Part shown: positions 6,123 to 12,806 of the stretch, piece by piece
Layout of the letters: each line of letters begins with the position of its first letter
Position numbering within the stretch: position 1 is the first letter of the stretch
Source of the DNA: JBCDBL01 sp039183635
Lineage (GTDB): Bacteria > Pseudomonadota > Alphaproteobacteria > Caulobacterales > Parvularculaceae
Length of the DNA: 12,806 nucleotides
Direction: 5' to 3'
Assembly: GCA_039183635.1 (NCBI GenBank)
Contig: JBCDBL010000118.1
Coordinates: 1-12,806 of the forward strand
Translations under genes and position numbers: made by a program
The notes under the pieces: generated by a model
The model's database searches: none
The model's input: only the letters and a program-made list of their open reading frames with translations
What the model was told of the DNA's origin: nothing

Positions 6123-8153
6123 TTAAAGTGCGTTCATGGTGAGGAGGTCGTAGGTCGCAACAGTCTCGTCATTCTGATTTGTCACCAGAACATCCCAGCA
6201 CACCTCGCCATATTCGTCGTTGCGCTTCTTTTTGGATTTCGCGGTCAGGCGGACCTTGATTTCATCTCCCGGCGAAACGGGGACAAGGAAACGCAAAGAT
6301 TCAAGCCCGTAATTCGCCAGCACGGGGCCTGGCGCCGCGTCGACGAACAGGCCGGCGGCGAACGATAAGATGAGATAGCCATGGGCGACGCGGCCCGGAA
6401 AGAACGGGTTCGCCTCCGCCGCCGCTTCGTCCATATGGGCGTAAAACGTATCGCCGGTGAAATTGGCGAAATGTTCAATATCGTCGAGCGTGATGACCCG
6501 AGACCCGGTCTCGATGGTTTTGCCGATCTCCAGGTCTGTGAAGGAATAGCGGAACGGGTGCGGCGCGTCGCCCTCGACGCTCGCGCCCGTCATCCAGCGG
6601 TTGGAGGCGCCTGTGAGAATATCCGGCGAGCCCTGGAGGGCCGTACGCTGCATATAATGTTTAACGCCGCGCACGCCGCCCATCTCCTCGCCGCCGCCGG
6701 CGCGTCCGGGACCGCCATGCACGAGCACGGGCAGCGGCGATCCGTGGCCGGTGGATTCCTTGGCGCTGTCGCGGTTGATGATCGCCATACGGCCGTGATA
6801 GGCGCCGGCGCCCAGAACGAAGTCCCGCGCGACGTCCCGGTCATGGGTGAAGAGGGACATGACGAGGGAGCCTTCGCCGCGGTTGCAGAGGTCTACGGCG
6901 TCGTCCGTATCTTTGTACGGCATAAGCGTGGACACTGGTCCGAAAGCCTCCACCGCATGCACCTTTGTTGCGCTCTGCGGCGTATTGCAACGCAAAAGGA
7001 TCGGCGAGATGAAGGCGCCGTCCTTCGCCGCGTCGCCGACAATATCAACCTCCGTCGGGCTGCCGAAAACGATATCCGCTTCGCTTTGCAATTCGGCGAC
7101 TTTGGCGCGCACGTCTTCGCGCTGGGCCAGGCTCACAAGGGCGCCCATACGCACATCGTCGTTCGCCGGGTCGCCGATGGTGATCTTGGACAGGCGTGCA
7201 GACAACGCCTCTTCGGCTGCGGGGAGGAGCGCTTCGGGGACGAAGGCGCGGCGGATGGCGGTGCATTTTTGGCCCGCCTTCACCGTCATCTCCCGGACGA
7301 CTTCCTTGATGAAAAGGTCGAACTCCGGCGTGTCGGGGCCCGCGTCCGGCCCGAGGACGGAGGCGTTCAACGAATCCTGTTCGGCGATGAAGCGCACGCT
7401 TTCGCTGACGACGCGGGGGTGGTTTTTAAGCTTTTGAGCGGTGTACGCCGAACCGGTGAAGGAGACCACATCCTGACTTGTAAGGTGTTCGAACAAATCG
7501 CCGGTGGAGCCCACGACAAGCTGCACGGCGCCCTCCGGCAGACGCCCTGTCTCCGTCATGATCCGCACGCACGCCTCGGCGAGATAGGCGGTGGCCGTCG
7601 CCGGTTTCACGATCGCCGGCATGCCGGCGATCAGCGCGGGGCCGAGTTTTTCAAGCATGCCCCAGACGGGGAAGTTAAACGCGTTGATGTGGATGGCGAC
7701 GCCGCGCATGGACGTGTAGACGTGCTGGCCCATGAACGTGCCGTGTTTCGAAATTTGTTCCGGAGGGCCGTCGATAATCAGATGATCGTCCGGCAACTCC
7801 CGCCGTGCTTTGGAGGAGGTCGAGAACAGCGTGCCGGCGCCGCCTTCAATATCGATCCAGCCGTCTTTGCGTGTCGCGCCGGTATGGGCGTTAAGGGCGT
7901 AGAGCTCCTCCTTGCGTTCCATGATCGCGGTCGCAAGATCTTTAACGATATAGGCGCGCTCATGGAATGTCAGTTTACGCAAGGCCGGGCCGCCGACGGT
8001 GCGGGCGTAGTCGGCCATGGCTTTAAAGTCGAGGCCGTTCGAGCTTGTTTCGGCGACCGTCTCGCCCGTGACGGCGGAGGGGATCGCAACGAGGCCGTCG
8101 CGCCCTTCGGCCCAGGCGCCGGCTGCATAGTTTTTCAAGACGGGTGCGGACAC
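6123..8153 (-). CDS. paaZ: oxepin-CoA hydrolase / 3-oxo-5,6-dehydrosuberyl-CoA semialdehyde dehydrogenase
   Basis: 676 residues from the GTG at 8151-8153. This start is chosen because a near-perfect ribosome site, AAAGGAG (8160-8166), lies 6 nt upstream and the protein then begins SAPVLKNYAAGAW, matching the usual PaaZ N-terminus and length (681 in E. coli). The frame runs back to 8234, but that would overlap paaG. Residues 1 to about 520 are an aldehyde dehydrogenase domain with catalytic Glu258 (IAEQDSLN) and Cys297 (KAGQKCTAI). ESTGHGSPLPVLVHGGPGRA (466-485) is a PaaZ hallmark. Residues about 535-676 are a MaoC-like hydratase domain with the Asp568/His573 pair (GDTFYAH) and VAHGYLILS. The hydratase opens the oxepin-CoA ring; the dehydrogenase oxidises the resulting semialdehyde with NADP. 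Both active sites look intact, so it should be fully bifunctional. It sits 31 nt after paaG in one operon. Confidence 0.97.
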   Translation of the reverse strand: MSAPVLKNYAAGAWAEGRDGLVAIPSAVTGETVAETSSNGLDFKAMADYARTVGGPALRKLTFHERAYIVKDLATAIMERKEELYALNAHTGATRKDGWIDIEGGAGTLFSTSSKARRELPDDHLIIDGPPEQISKHGTFMGQHVYTSMRGVAIHINAFNFPVWGMLEKLGPALIAGMPAIVKPATATAYLAEACVRIMTETGRLPEGAVQLVVGSTGDLFEHLTSQDVVSFTGSAYTAQKLKNHPRVVSESVRFIAEQDSLNASVLGPDAGPDTPEFDLFIKEVVREMTVKAGQKCTAIRRAFVPEALLPAAEEALSARLSKITIGDPANDDVRMGALVSLAQREDVRAKVAELQSEADIVFGSPTEVDIVGDAAKDGAFISPILLRCNTPQSATKVHAVEAFGPVSTLMPYKDTDDAVDLCNRGEGSLVMSLFTHDRDVARDFVLGAGAYHGRMAIINRDSAKESTGHGSPLPVLVHGGPGRAGGGEEMGGVRGVKHYMQRTALQGSPDILTGASNRWMTGASVEGDAPHPFRYSFTDLEIGKTIETGSRVITLDDIEHFANFTGDTFYAHMDEAAAEANPFFPGRVAHGYLILSFAAGLFVDAAPGPVLANYGLESLRFLVPVSPGDEIKVRLTAKSKKKRNDEYGEVCWDVLVTNQNDETVATYDLLTMNAL

Positions 8154-8159
8154 TTTCAG

Positions 8160-8166
8160 CTCCTTT
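8160..8166 (-). promoter_or_regulatory. Shine-Dalgarno site that fixes the paaZ GTG start
   Basis: AAAGGAG on the minus strand, 6 nt before the GTG at 8151-8153 and inside the 31-nt gap after the paaG stop. The alternative ATG at 8226-8228 and GTG at 8232-8234 lie within the paaG coding end and lack such a site. Confidence 0.8.
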
Positions 8167-8184
8167 AAGATCTGGGGTTCGGGC

Positions 8185-8976
8185 CTAGCAGCCTTTGAAT
8201 TCCGGTTTGCGTTTGTTGAGGAATGCATCGACACCCTCTCGATAGTCGTGCGTCTGGCCGAGCATGCGCATCAGGTCGCGTTCAAGGTCCAGCTGCTCAT
8301 CAAGGGTGCGCGTTGAGGCGGTGCGGATCGCGCGTTTCGTTTCGGCAAGCCCTTTTGTCGGCGCGGCGGCGAATTTCTCGACAAGGGCGTTCGTCGCATT
8401 GTCCAGTTCGGCGTCGTCCACAGCTTTCCAGATCAGGCCCCAGGCCAGCGCCTCTTGCGCCAAAAGCGGCTCGCCGGTCATCGCCAGCCCAAGAGCGCGC
8501 GCCTGGCCGACGAGCCGGGGGAGGGCCCAGGTGCCGCCGGAGTCGGGAATAAGGCCGATGTTCGAAAACGACCAGATGAATTTTGCGCTGTTTGCGGCGA
8601 CGACGATGTCCGCCGCCAGAGCGATATTCGCCCCCGCGCCGGCCGCGACGCCGTTCACCGCACACACGACGGGCGCGGGAAAGGAGGTAAGCCTGCGGAT
8701 CAAGGGATTGTATCGCTTTTCGACGGACTCGCCGAGATCCACAGCCGCCCCGCCGGGGGCGACGGCACGGTCGGACAGGTCCTGGCCGGCGCAAAAGCCG
8801 CGTCCGGCCCCCGTGAGGGTGAGGACGCGCACGCCGCCGTCCGCCTCCGCCGCATTAAGGGCGTCGCGCACCTCCTCGTGCATCTCGGTGTTGAAACTGT
8901 TTAAGCGGTCGGGGCGATTGAACGTCAGTTTCGCAGCGCCGTTCTCGATGGAAAAGAGGATTGTTTTATAGGTCAT
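8185..8976 (-). CDS. paaG: 2-(1,2-epoxy-1,2-dihydrophenyl)acetyl-CoA isomerase (crotonase family)
   Basis: 263 residues from the ATG at 8974-8976; E. coli PaaG has 262. The frame extends to a TTG at 9006, but MTYKTILFSIENG is the normal PaaG opening, and AGGCGA lies about 8 nt upstream. Crotonase features in order: NRPDRLNSFN, GRGFCAGQDLSDR (oxyanion-hole and CoA-binding segment, about residues 68-80), VNGVAAGAGANIALAADIVV (second oxyanion loop), then FSNIGLIPDSGGTWALPRLV with the catalytic Asp. EALAWGLIW and REGVDAFLNKRKPEFKG close the protein. AGQDLSDR and IPDSGGTW are characteristic of PaaG rather than a plain enoyl-CoA hydratase. It converts the ring epoxide made by PaaABCE into oxepin-CoA, the substrate of PaaZ encoded next. 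It is the first gene of the leftward operon, with a TetR-type control element about 100 nt upstream. Confidence 0.95.
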   Translation of the reverse strand: MTYKTILFSIENGAAKLTFNRPDRLNSFNTEMHEEVRDALNAAEADGGVRVLTLTGAGRGFCAGQDLSDRAVAPGGAAVDLGESVEKRYNPLIRRLTSFPAPVVCAVNGVAAGAGANIALAADIVVAANSAKFIWSFSNIGLIPDSGGTWALPRLVGQARALGLAMTGEPLLAQEALAWGLIWKAVDDAELDNATNALVEKFAAAPTKGLAETKRAIRTASTRTLDEQLDLERDLMRMLGQTHDYREGVDAFLNKRKPEFKGC

Positions 8977-9039
8977 GGGATCAATCGCCTGGGTCGGTTC
9001 ATGCAAATTTCGCGTGGCGCCAGCACTGATTTCGCAGTG

Positions 9040-9087
9040 TTTGAATTTTCTGGGAAGACGCTATAATAGAACGGTTGGTCGGTCAAT
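9040..9087. promoter_or_regulatory. divergent paaG / paaJ promoter region with probable PaaR site
   Basis: On the plus strand TATAAT (9062-9067) is a perfect -10 box, with TTTGAA at 9040-9045 (16-nt spacer) as a weak -35. On the minus strand ATTGACCG (9087-9080) is followed by 11 nt and TATTATA (9068-9062), the same layout as in front of paaA. TTGACC is a good -35 hexamer for paaG, though the -10 at 17-nt spacing is poor. GACCGACCAACCGTTC (minus strand, 9084-9069) is only a rough inverted repeat. One repressor bound at about 9069-9087 would cover both directions. The repressor assignment to PaaR is inferred. Confidence 0.6.
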
Positions 9088-9125
9088 CACATGATGTGGG
9101 CGGCCTCCAAGGGGAAGGTCTGCTG

Positions 9126-9167
9126 AAGCCGGGGCGGGGCGCGGCTTGTTTGCGCGCAAGGAAGCCG
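9126..9167 (+). promoter_or_regulatory. mutually exclusive hairpins in the paaJ leader
   Basis: Three short segments compete. AAGCCG (9126-9131) can pair with CGGCTT (9142-9147), and the same CGGCTT can pair with AAGCCG at 9162-9167. The second fold is stronger because its interior is the palindrome TTGCGCGCAA (9150-9159), giving a near-continuous 26-nt hairpin with one G/G mismatch and one G-U pair. Its right arm includes the ribosome site of the upstream ORF at 9169. The layout is attenuator-like; the same palindrome could instead be a protein-binding site. Confidence 0.4.
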
Positions 9168-9168
9168 A

Positions 9169-9231
9169 ATGCAACGGGGCTGCCTCATTTTATTTTTCAT
9201 GGACTGTCGCATGCGGTTGGCGGTCCCGTAG
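9169..9231 (+). CDS. possible 20-codon leader peptide upstream of paaJ
   Basis: ATG at 9169-9171 and TAG at 9229-9231, giving a peptide of 20 residues that begins MQRGCLILFF and ends RMRLAVP. AAGGAAG (9158-9164) lies at ribosome-site distance. Its stop codon falls in the loop of the hairpin at 9217-9241, so translating ribosomes would open that hairpin. The peptide is not enriched in any one amino acid that would suggest classical amino-acid attenuation. Whether it is translated is unknown, and it may be a chance ORF. Confidence 0.3.
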   Translation: MQRGCLILFFMDCRMRLAVP

Positions 9232-9241
9232 TTTCCGCCAA
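9217..9241 (+). promoter_or_regulatory. hairpin just before paaJ
   Basis: TTGGCGG (9217-9223) and CCGCCAA (9235-9241) form a perfect 7-bp stem with an 11-nt loop, ending 20 nt before the paaJ ATG. The left arm lies in GGTTGGCGGTC, which differs by one missing base from GGTTGGTCGGTC in the operator region at about 9073-9084. It could therefore be RNA structure in the leader or a second weak repressor site. Confidence 0.4.
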
Positions 9242-9261
9242 ACAACAAAGCGAGATGTCTG

Positions 9262-10464
9262 ATGCCTGAAGCCTTTATTTGCGACGCGATCCGTACGCCT
9301 GTCGGCCGTTATGGCGGCGCTTTATCTGCTGTGCGTGCGGATGATTTGGCGGCTGTCCCCATAAAAGCCCTTATGGACCGTACGCCGGGTGCGGACTGGT
9401 CCGCGGTGGAGGACGTCATTTTCGGCTGCGCCAATCAGGCGGGAGAGGACAATCGCAACGTCGCGCGTATGGCGGCGTTGTTATCAGGGCTTGGAGAAAA
9501 GGCGCCTGGCGCGACCGTGAACCGCTTGTGCGGCTCCGGCATGGACGCGGTGACCATCGCCGCCCGGGCGGTGAAGTCGGCGGAGGCTGAGTTTCTCATC
9601 GCCGGCGGTGTGGAATCGATGTCCCGTGCGCCGTTCGTCATGGGCAAGGCCGATGCGGCCTTTTCCCGGAGCGCTGAGATCTATGACACGACGATTGGCT
9701 GGCGCTTTGTAAATCCCGTATTGAAAGAACAGTATGGGATCGATTCCATGCCGGAGACGGCGGAAAACGTCGCGGAGGATTTTGGCGTCTCCCGGGCCGA
9801 CCAGGACGCCTTCGCCCTGCGCAGCCAGGAGCGGGCGGCTGCGGCGCAATCCTCCGGCCGTCTTGGCGTGGAGATTACGCCGGTGACGATCCCCCGGCGC
9901 AAGGGCGAGCCCCTTGTCGTCGCCGCAGACGAACATCTAAGGGCCACGAGCCTTGAAAAACTCTCGGCCTTAAAACCGATCGTAAAGCCTGAGGGCTCCG
10001 TCACGGCGGGCAACGCGTCCGGGGTGAACGATGGGGCCGCGGCGATGGTCGTCGCCTCTGAAGCCGTTGCGGTGCGACAGGGGTTCGCGCCACGGGCGCG
10101 GTTCGTCGCCGGCGCCGTCGTCGGCGTTCCCCCCCGCATTATGGGCATAGGGCCCGCGCCGGCGGCGAAGGCTGTTTTGGCGAGGGCGGGGCTCAAGCTC
10201 GGCGACATGGACGTCATGGAAATCAATGAGGCGTTCGCATCCCAATCTCTGGCGAGCCTCAGAGAGCTTGGGCTGCCGGACGATGCGGACCATGTGAACG
10301 CAAACGGCGGCGCCATCGCCCTTGGCCATCCCCTCGGCATGTCCGGGGCGCGTCTTGTTCTGACGGCTGTTGAGGAGCTGCATCACAGGGGCGGCCGCTA
10401 CGCCTTGTGCGCCATGTGCATCGGCGTCGGCCAGGGCATCGCCTGCATTATTGAGCGTGTGTGA
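9262..10464 (+). CDS. paaJ: 3-oxoadipyl-CoA / 3-oxo-5,6-dehydrosuberyl-CoA thiolase
   Basis: 400 residues, ATG at 9262-9264, with a weak AGCGAG site about 8 nt upstream; stop TGA at 10462-10464. It is a full-length thiolase with all catalytic residues: nucleophile Cys90 in NRLCGSGMDAV, NEAF (322-325), His356 in GGAIALGHPLGMSGAR, and the second Cys386 in CIGVGQG. The GGVESMSRAPFVM segment and GWRFVNP...YGIDSMPETAENVA mark the PcaF/PaaJ branch rather than acetoacetyl-CoA or FadA thiolases. PaaJ cleaves 3-oxo-5,6-dehydrosuberyl-CoA from PaaZ and later 3-oxoadipyl-CoA to acetyl-CoA and succinyl-CoA. A beta-ketoadipate PcaF has the same chemistry, so the name rests on the paa context. It is divergent from paaG, and paaA follows after 71 nt with its own promoter. 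Confidence 0.93.
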   Translation: MPEAFICDAIRTPVGRYGGALSAVRADDLAAVPIKALMDRTPGADWSAVEDVIFGCANQAGEDNRNVARMAALLSGLGEKAPGATVNRLCGSGMDAVTIAARAVKSAEAEFLIAGGVESMSRAPFVMGKADAAFSRSAEIYDTTIGWRFVNPVLKEQYGIDSMPETAENVAEDFGVSRADQDAFALRSQERAAAAQSSGRLGVEITPVTIPRRKGEPLVVAADEHLRATSLEKLSALKPIVKPEGSVTAGNASGVNDGAAAMVVASEAVAVRQGFAPRARFVAGAVVGVPPRIMGIGPAPAAKAVLARAGLKLGDMDVMEINEAFASQSLASLRELGLPDDADHVNANGGAIALGHPLGMSGARLVLTAVEELHHRGGRYALCAMCIGVGQGIACIIERV

Positions 10465-10477
10465 AAAAGATAAATTA

Positions 10478-10507
10478 ATTGACCGTTCGGTCGATTTATT
10501 ATATGAT
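10478..10507 (+). promoter_or_regulatory. paaA promoter with TetR-type operator
   Basis: TTGACC (10479-10484) and TATGAT (10502-10507) are separated by exactly 17 nt, a good sigma-70-type promoter. The predicted start of transcription is near 10514, about 20 nt before the paaA ATG. The palindrome GACCGTTCGGTC (10481-10492) overlaps the -35 box and the spacer, so a bound repressor would block RNA polymerase. ATTGACCG-N11-TATTATA (10478-10503) repeats, with identical spacing, the element at 9087-9062 upstream of paaG. PaaR is the obvious candidate regulator; this is inferred from context. Confidence 0.75.
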
Positions 10508-10535
10508 GCCTTATCTTCAATTGAGGAGCGGCCGC

Positions 10536-11528
10536 ATGTACGCCCAACTTGTTAAATCCACGGGGAAAACCGTTAAAACGCTTGAGGAAATGACGCCGGA
10601 GGAGCGTGCGTTTCAAGAGCGCATCGACGCCGACGTAAAGATCGAACCGAAAGAGTGGATGCCGGAGGGCTACCGAAAAACCCTCGTGCGCCAAATCTCC
10701 CAGCACGCCCATTCGGAGATTGTCGGACAGCTGCCGGAGGGCAACTGGATCACGCGCGCGCCGACGCTCGATCGTAAAGCCATCCTTCTCGCCAAGGTTC
10801 AGGATGAAGCGGGGCACGGCCTTTACCTCTATTGTGCGGCTGAAACCCTCGGCGTCTCCCGGGACGAGATGACGGCTCAGCTTTTGTCCGGCAAGGCGAA
10901 ATACTCCTCCATTTTCAATTACCCGACCCTCACCTGGGCCGATATCGGCGCCATCGGCTGGCTGGTGGACGGCGCGGCCATTATGAACCAGGTGCCGCTG
11001 CAGCGCTGTTCCTACGGCCCTTACAGCCGGGCCATGATTCGGATTTGTAAGGAGGAAAGCTTTCACCAGCGCCAGGGCTACGACATCATGATGAAGCTGG
11101 CGCAGGGGACGGACGCGCAAAAAGAGATGGCCCAGGACGCGCTTAATCGCTGGTGGCAGCCGTCCCTCATGATGTTCGGCCCGCCGGACGCGGACTCCGT
11201 GCACTCGGCCCAGTCCATGGCGTGGAAAATCAAACAAAACACAAATGACGAATTGCGCCAGAAGTTCGTCGATCAAACCGTTCCCCAGGCGGAGTATCTG
11301 GGGCTTACGGTTCCCGATCCCGATTTGAAGTGGAATGAAGACCGCGGCTCCTACGATTTCGGCGAGATCGACTGGGAGGAGTTCTTCCAGGTTCTCGCCG
11401 GCAACGGCCCTTGCAACAAGGAGCGCCTGGAGGCCCGGCGCAAGGCCTGGGACGACGGCGCCTGGTTCCGCGATGCGCTGATGGCCCATGCGGACAAGCA
11501 GAACGCCCGTAAAGCGGCGGCGGAGTAG
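10536..11528 (+). CDS. paaA: ring 1,2-phenylacetyl-CoA epoxidase, catalytic subunit PaaA
   Basis: 330 residues from the ATG at 10536-10538, with ribosome site GAGGAG (10523-10528) 7 nt upstream. The frame reaches back to 10479, but that codon lies in the promoter. The protein is a ferritin-like four-helix diiron monooxygenase. EPKEWMPEGYRKTLVRQISQ (37-56) is nearly invariant in PaaA. The iron-ligand motifs are visible: KVQDEAGHGLYLY with E91 and H94, and CKEESFHQRQG with E174 and H177. LPEGNWITRAP (66-76) is also a family hallmark. It inserts one oxygen atom of O2 into the aromatic ring of phenylacetyl-CoA, working with PaaC as structural partner, PaaB, and the reductase PaaE, which supplies electrons. 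It is first in the rightward paaABCD operon. All key residues are intact. Confidence 0.97.
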   Translation: MYAQLVKSTGKTVKTLEEMTPEERAFQERIDADVKIEPKEWMPEGYRKTLVRQISQHAHSEIVGQLPEGNWITRAPTLDRKAILLAKVQDEAGHGLYLYCAAETLGVSRDEMTAQLLSGKAKYSSIFNYPTLTWADIGAIGWLVDGAAIMNQVPLQRCSYGPYSRAMIRICKEESFHQRQGYDIMMKLAQGTDAQKEMAQDALNRWWQPSLMMFGPPDADSVHSAQSMAWKIKQNTNDELRQKFVDQTVPQAEYLGLTVPDPDLKWNEDRGSYDFGEIDWEEFFQVLAGNGPCNKERLEARRKAWDDGAWFRDALMAHADKQNARKAAAE

Positions 11529-11533
11529 AGCCC

Positions 11534-11833
11534 ATGTCGAACGCTGAAAAACCGAAGGAATGGCCCCTGTGGGAGATCTTCATCCGCGGCCAGCACGGCG
11601 CCAGCCACCGCCATGTCGGCAGCTTGCATGCGCCGGACGCCGAAATGGCCGTTAACAACGCCAGGGACGTTTACACCCGCCGCAATGAAGGCGTGTCGAT
11701 TTGGGTCGTCAAGGCATCCGACATCACGGCGAGCGCTCCGGGGGACAAGGGGCCGCTGTTCGAGCCGTCGAACGACAAGGTTTATCGGCATCCGACGTTT
11801 TTCGACATTCCCGATGAGATCGGACATATGTGA
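11534..11833 (+). CDS. paaB: ring 1,2-phenylacetyl-CoA epoxidase subunit PaaB
   Basis: 99 residues, ATG at 11534-11536, five bases after the paaA stop; purine-rich GCGGAGTAGAG at the end of paaA serves as ribosome site. The pattern PLWEIFIRGQHGASHRHVGS followed by LHAPDAEMAVNNARDVYTRR and EGVSIWVVKAS is the canonical PaaB fold, a small ferredoxin-like alpha/beta protein. E. coli PaaB has 95 residues. PaaB joins the PaaAC heterodimers into the larger active complex and is needed for activity, but it has no catalytic site. The stop TGA (11831-11833) overlaps the start of paaC by one base, so the two are translationally coupled. Confidence 0.96.
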   Translation: MSNAEKPKEWPLWEIFIRGQHGASHRHVGSLHAPDAEMAVNNARDVYTRRNEGVSIWVVKASDITASAPGDKGPLFEPSNDKVYRHPTFFDIPDEIGHM

Positions 11834-12594
11834 TGGCGGATGCGGTCGATCCTCTTTTCGAATTCGCCCTGCGGATGGGTGATAACTGTCTTATCCTGGG
11901 GCAGAACGTGTCGGCCTGGTGCGGCCATGCGCCGGTTCTGGAAGAAGACATCGCCATGGCCAACACAGGACTCGATCTCATCGGCCAGACCAAGATGTGG
12001 CTGACGCTGGCCGGTGAGGTTCGGGGCGACGGCCGCAGCGCCGACGATCTCGCCTTTTTACGCGACGCCCGCGCCTATCGGAATTGTCTGCTTGTAGAGC
12101 AGCCGAATGGCGACTACGGACAAACCCTGATGCGGCAGTTCCTGTTCGACGCCTGGCATCATCCGATGCTGGAGGGGTTGCAAGCTTCGTCTAATGCACG
12201 CGTCGCTGAAATCGCTGAAAAAGCGGTCAAGGAGGCCGCCTATCATCTTGAACGCTCCACGGATCTCGTCATCCGCCTCGGCGACGGCGCGCTGGAGAGC
12301 AATCGGCGCATGCAGGCGGCCCTAGACGCGCTGTGGCCCTTCGTCGGGGAGCTGACGTCGGAAGACGATGTAGAAATACAACTTGCGGCTGCGGGGTCGA
12401 TTCCCGCGGCGGCGGAGGTCGAAGCGGTTTACCGTCAGTATGCGGGACGTGTTTTTTCCGAAGCGATGCTGCGCGCCCCGGAAGACGCCTTTATGCGGAC
12501 GGGGGGCAAAGACGGCCGCCACACCGAAGCCCTCGGCTATATTCTGGCTGAGATGCAGTTTCTGCAGCGCGCTTACCCGAACGCGACGTGGTGA
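11833..12594 (+). CDS. paaC: ring 1,2-phenylacetyl-CoA epoxidase structural subunit PaaC
   Basis: 253 residues, ATG at 11833-11835 overlapping the paaB stop as TGATG; a GTG one codon earlier is in frame but less likely. The protein is a ferritin-like helical bundle related to PaaA. It opens FEFALRMGDNCLILGQNVSA, continues with APVLEEDIAMANTGLDLIGQ, YGQTLMRQFLFDAWHHPMLE and EAAYHLERSTDLVIRLGDG, and ends RAYPNATW, all typical of PaaC. E. coli PaaC has 248 residues. In the known complex PaaC pairs with PaaA as a scaffold and holds no working diiron centre. It acts in the cytosol. It is followed by paaD with a 4-nt overlap. Confidence 0.96.
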   Translation: MADAVDPLFEFALRMGDNCLILGQNVSAWCGHAPVLEEDIAMANTGLDLIGQTKMWLTLAGEVRGDGRSADDLAFLRDARAYRNCLLVEQPNGDYGQTLMRQFLFDAWHHPMLEGLQASSNARVAEIAEKAVKEAAYHLERSTDLVIRLGDGALESNRRMQAALDALWPFVGELTSEDDVEIQLAAAGSIPAAAEVEAVYRQYAGRVFSEAMLRAPEDAFMRTGGKDGRHTEALGYILAEMQFLQRAYPNATW

Positions 12595-12806
12595 CGGCTA
12601 TGGACGCGGCGGTCGCGCATCCCTCTATCGACACGGTTTGGGCCTGGCTCGACGCGGTGCCCGACCCTGAAGTGCCTGTCGTTTCCGTCGTCGATCTTGG
12701 CATCGTCCGGGGCGCAAGCTGGGAAGAGGACAGCCTGGTCGTCACCGTCACGCCCACCTACAGCGGCTGCCCGGCGACCGCAGTGATTTCCCTTGAAATT
12801 GAAGAA
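12591..12806 (+). CDS. paaD: PaaD, Fe-S assembly protein for the epoxidase (3' truncated by window edge)
   Basis: 72 codons are visible before the window ends. The GTG at 12591 overlaps the paaC stop as GTGA, a sign of translational coupling; an in-frame ATG at 12600 is the alternative, and neither has a clear ribosome site. The protein begins with IDTVWAWLDAVPDPEVPVVS, then VVDLGIVRG and TPTYSGCPA, the MIP18/DUF59 signature of PaaD. The PDPEVPVVSVVDLG segment sits at the same distance from the start as in E. coli PaaD. The Cys in SGCPA is the conserved residue linked to iron-sulfur cluster handling in this family. PaaD is needed for an active epoxidase, probably by maturing the Fe-S cluster of PaaE. 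paaE is expected next, beyond the edge. Confidence 0.92.
   Translation, partial: MTAMDAAVAHPSIDTVWAWLDAVPDPEVPVVSVVDLGIVRGASWEEDSLVVTVTPTYSGCPATAVISLEIEE

Noticed and set aside
6381..8168. 595-codon open frame on the plus strand opposite paaZ
   Set aside because: It is the GC-driven antisense shadow of paaZ, whose frame has intact catalytic motifs; the antisense product has no recognisable domain.
9091..9126. 11-codon ORF near the start of the paaJ leader
   Set aside because: No ribosome site; very short ORFs of this size are expected by chance.
9075..9269. 64-codon frame spanning the paaJ leader
   Set aside because: It begins with TTG, has no ribosome site, contains no recognisable pattern and runs into paaJ out of frame.
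10398..11489. 363-codon minus-strand frame opposite paaA
   Set aside because: Antisense shadow of a clearly identified gene; it also runs through the paaA promoter.
1..12806. CRISPR arrays, tRNA or rRNA genes, complete insertion sequences
   Set aside because: No regularly spaced repeats, cloverleaf patterns, rRNA signatures or transposase genes were seen.

Overview
The window looks like chromosomal DNA of an alphaproteobacterium. Three things suggest this: a TonB-dependent receptor of the type common in Caulobacterales, Parvularculales and sphingomonads, fairly high GC with strong GC bias at third codon positions in most genes, and a phenylacetate (paa) locus controlled by a PaaR-like TetR repressor. 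The species cannot be named from sequence alone. The main content is most of an aerobic phenylacetyl-CoA degradation locus, cut off by the right edge.

Layout. Positions 1-3280 (+): the C-terminal part of a TonB-dependent outer-membrane receptor, then a secreted calcineurin-like metallophosphoesterase. Positions 3281-3491: a hairpin and a decayed fragment of a second TetR gene. Positions 3492-4700 (-): a DHA1-type MFS transporter in visibly AT-richer DNA. Positions 4701-5053: a gap with no convincing gene. Positions 5054-8976 (-), in transcription order: paaG, paaZ, a small EthD-family gene, then the PaaR-like regulator. Positions 8977-9261: a divergent control region. Positions 9262-12806 (+): paaJ (thiolase), a strong promoter with a TetR-type operator, then paaA, paaB, paaC and the start of paaD, tightly packed.

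How the genes work together. From known pathway biochemistry, PaaABC(D)E epoxidises phenylacetyl-CoA, PaaG isomerises the epoxide to an oxepin, and PaaZ opens the ring and oxidises the aldehyde. PaaJ carries out the thiolytic steps that give acetyl-CoA and finally succinyl-CoA. PaaK, PaaE, PaaF and PaaH are needed but not visible here; paaE at least probably lies past the right edge. A shared element, ATTGACCG-N11-TATTATA, sits upstream of paaG (minus strand) and of paaA (plus strand). It is the best candidate for PaaR control of both arms.

No wholly new system is evident. The points most worth following are the structured leader of paaJ (competing hairpins and a 20-codon upstream ORF), the decayed TetR copy that forms a direct repeat around the MFS gene, and the EthD-family protein embedded in the paa operon.
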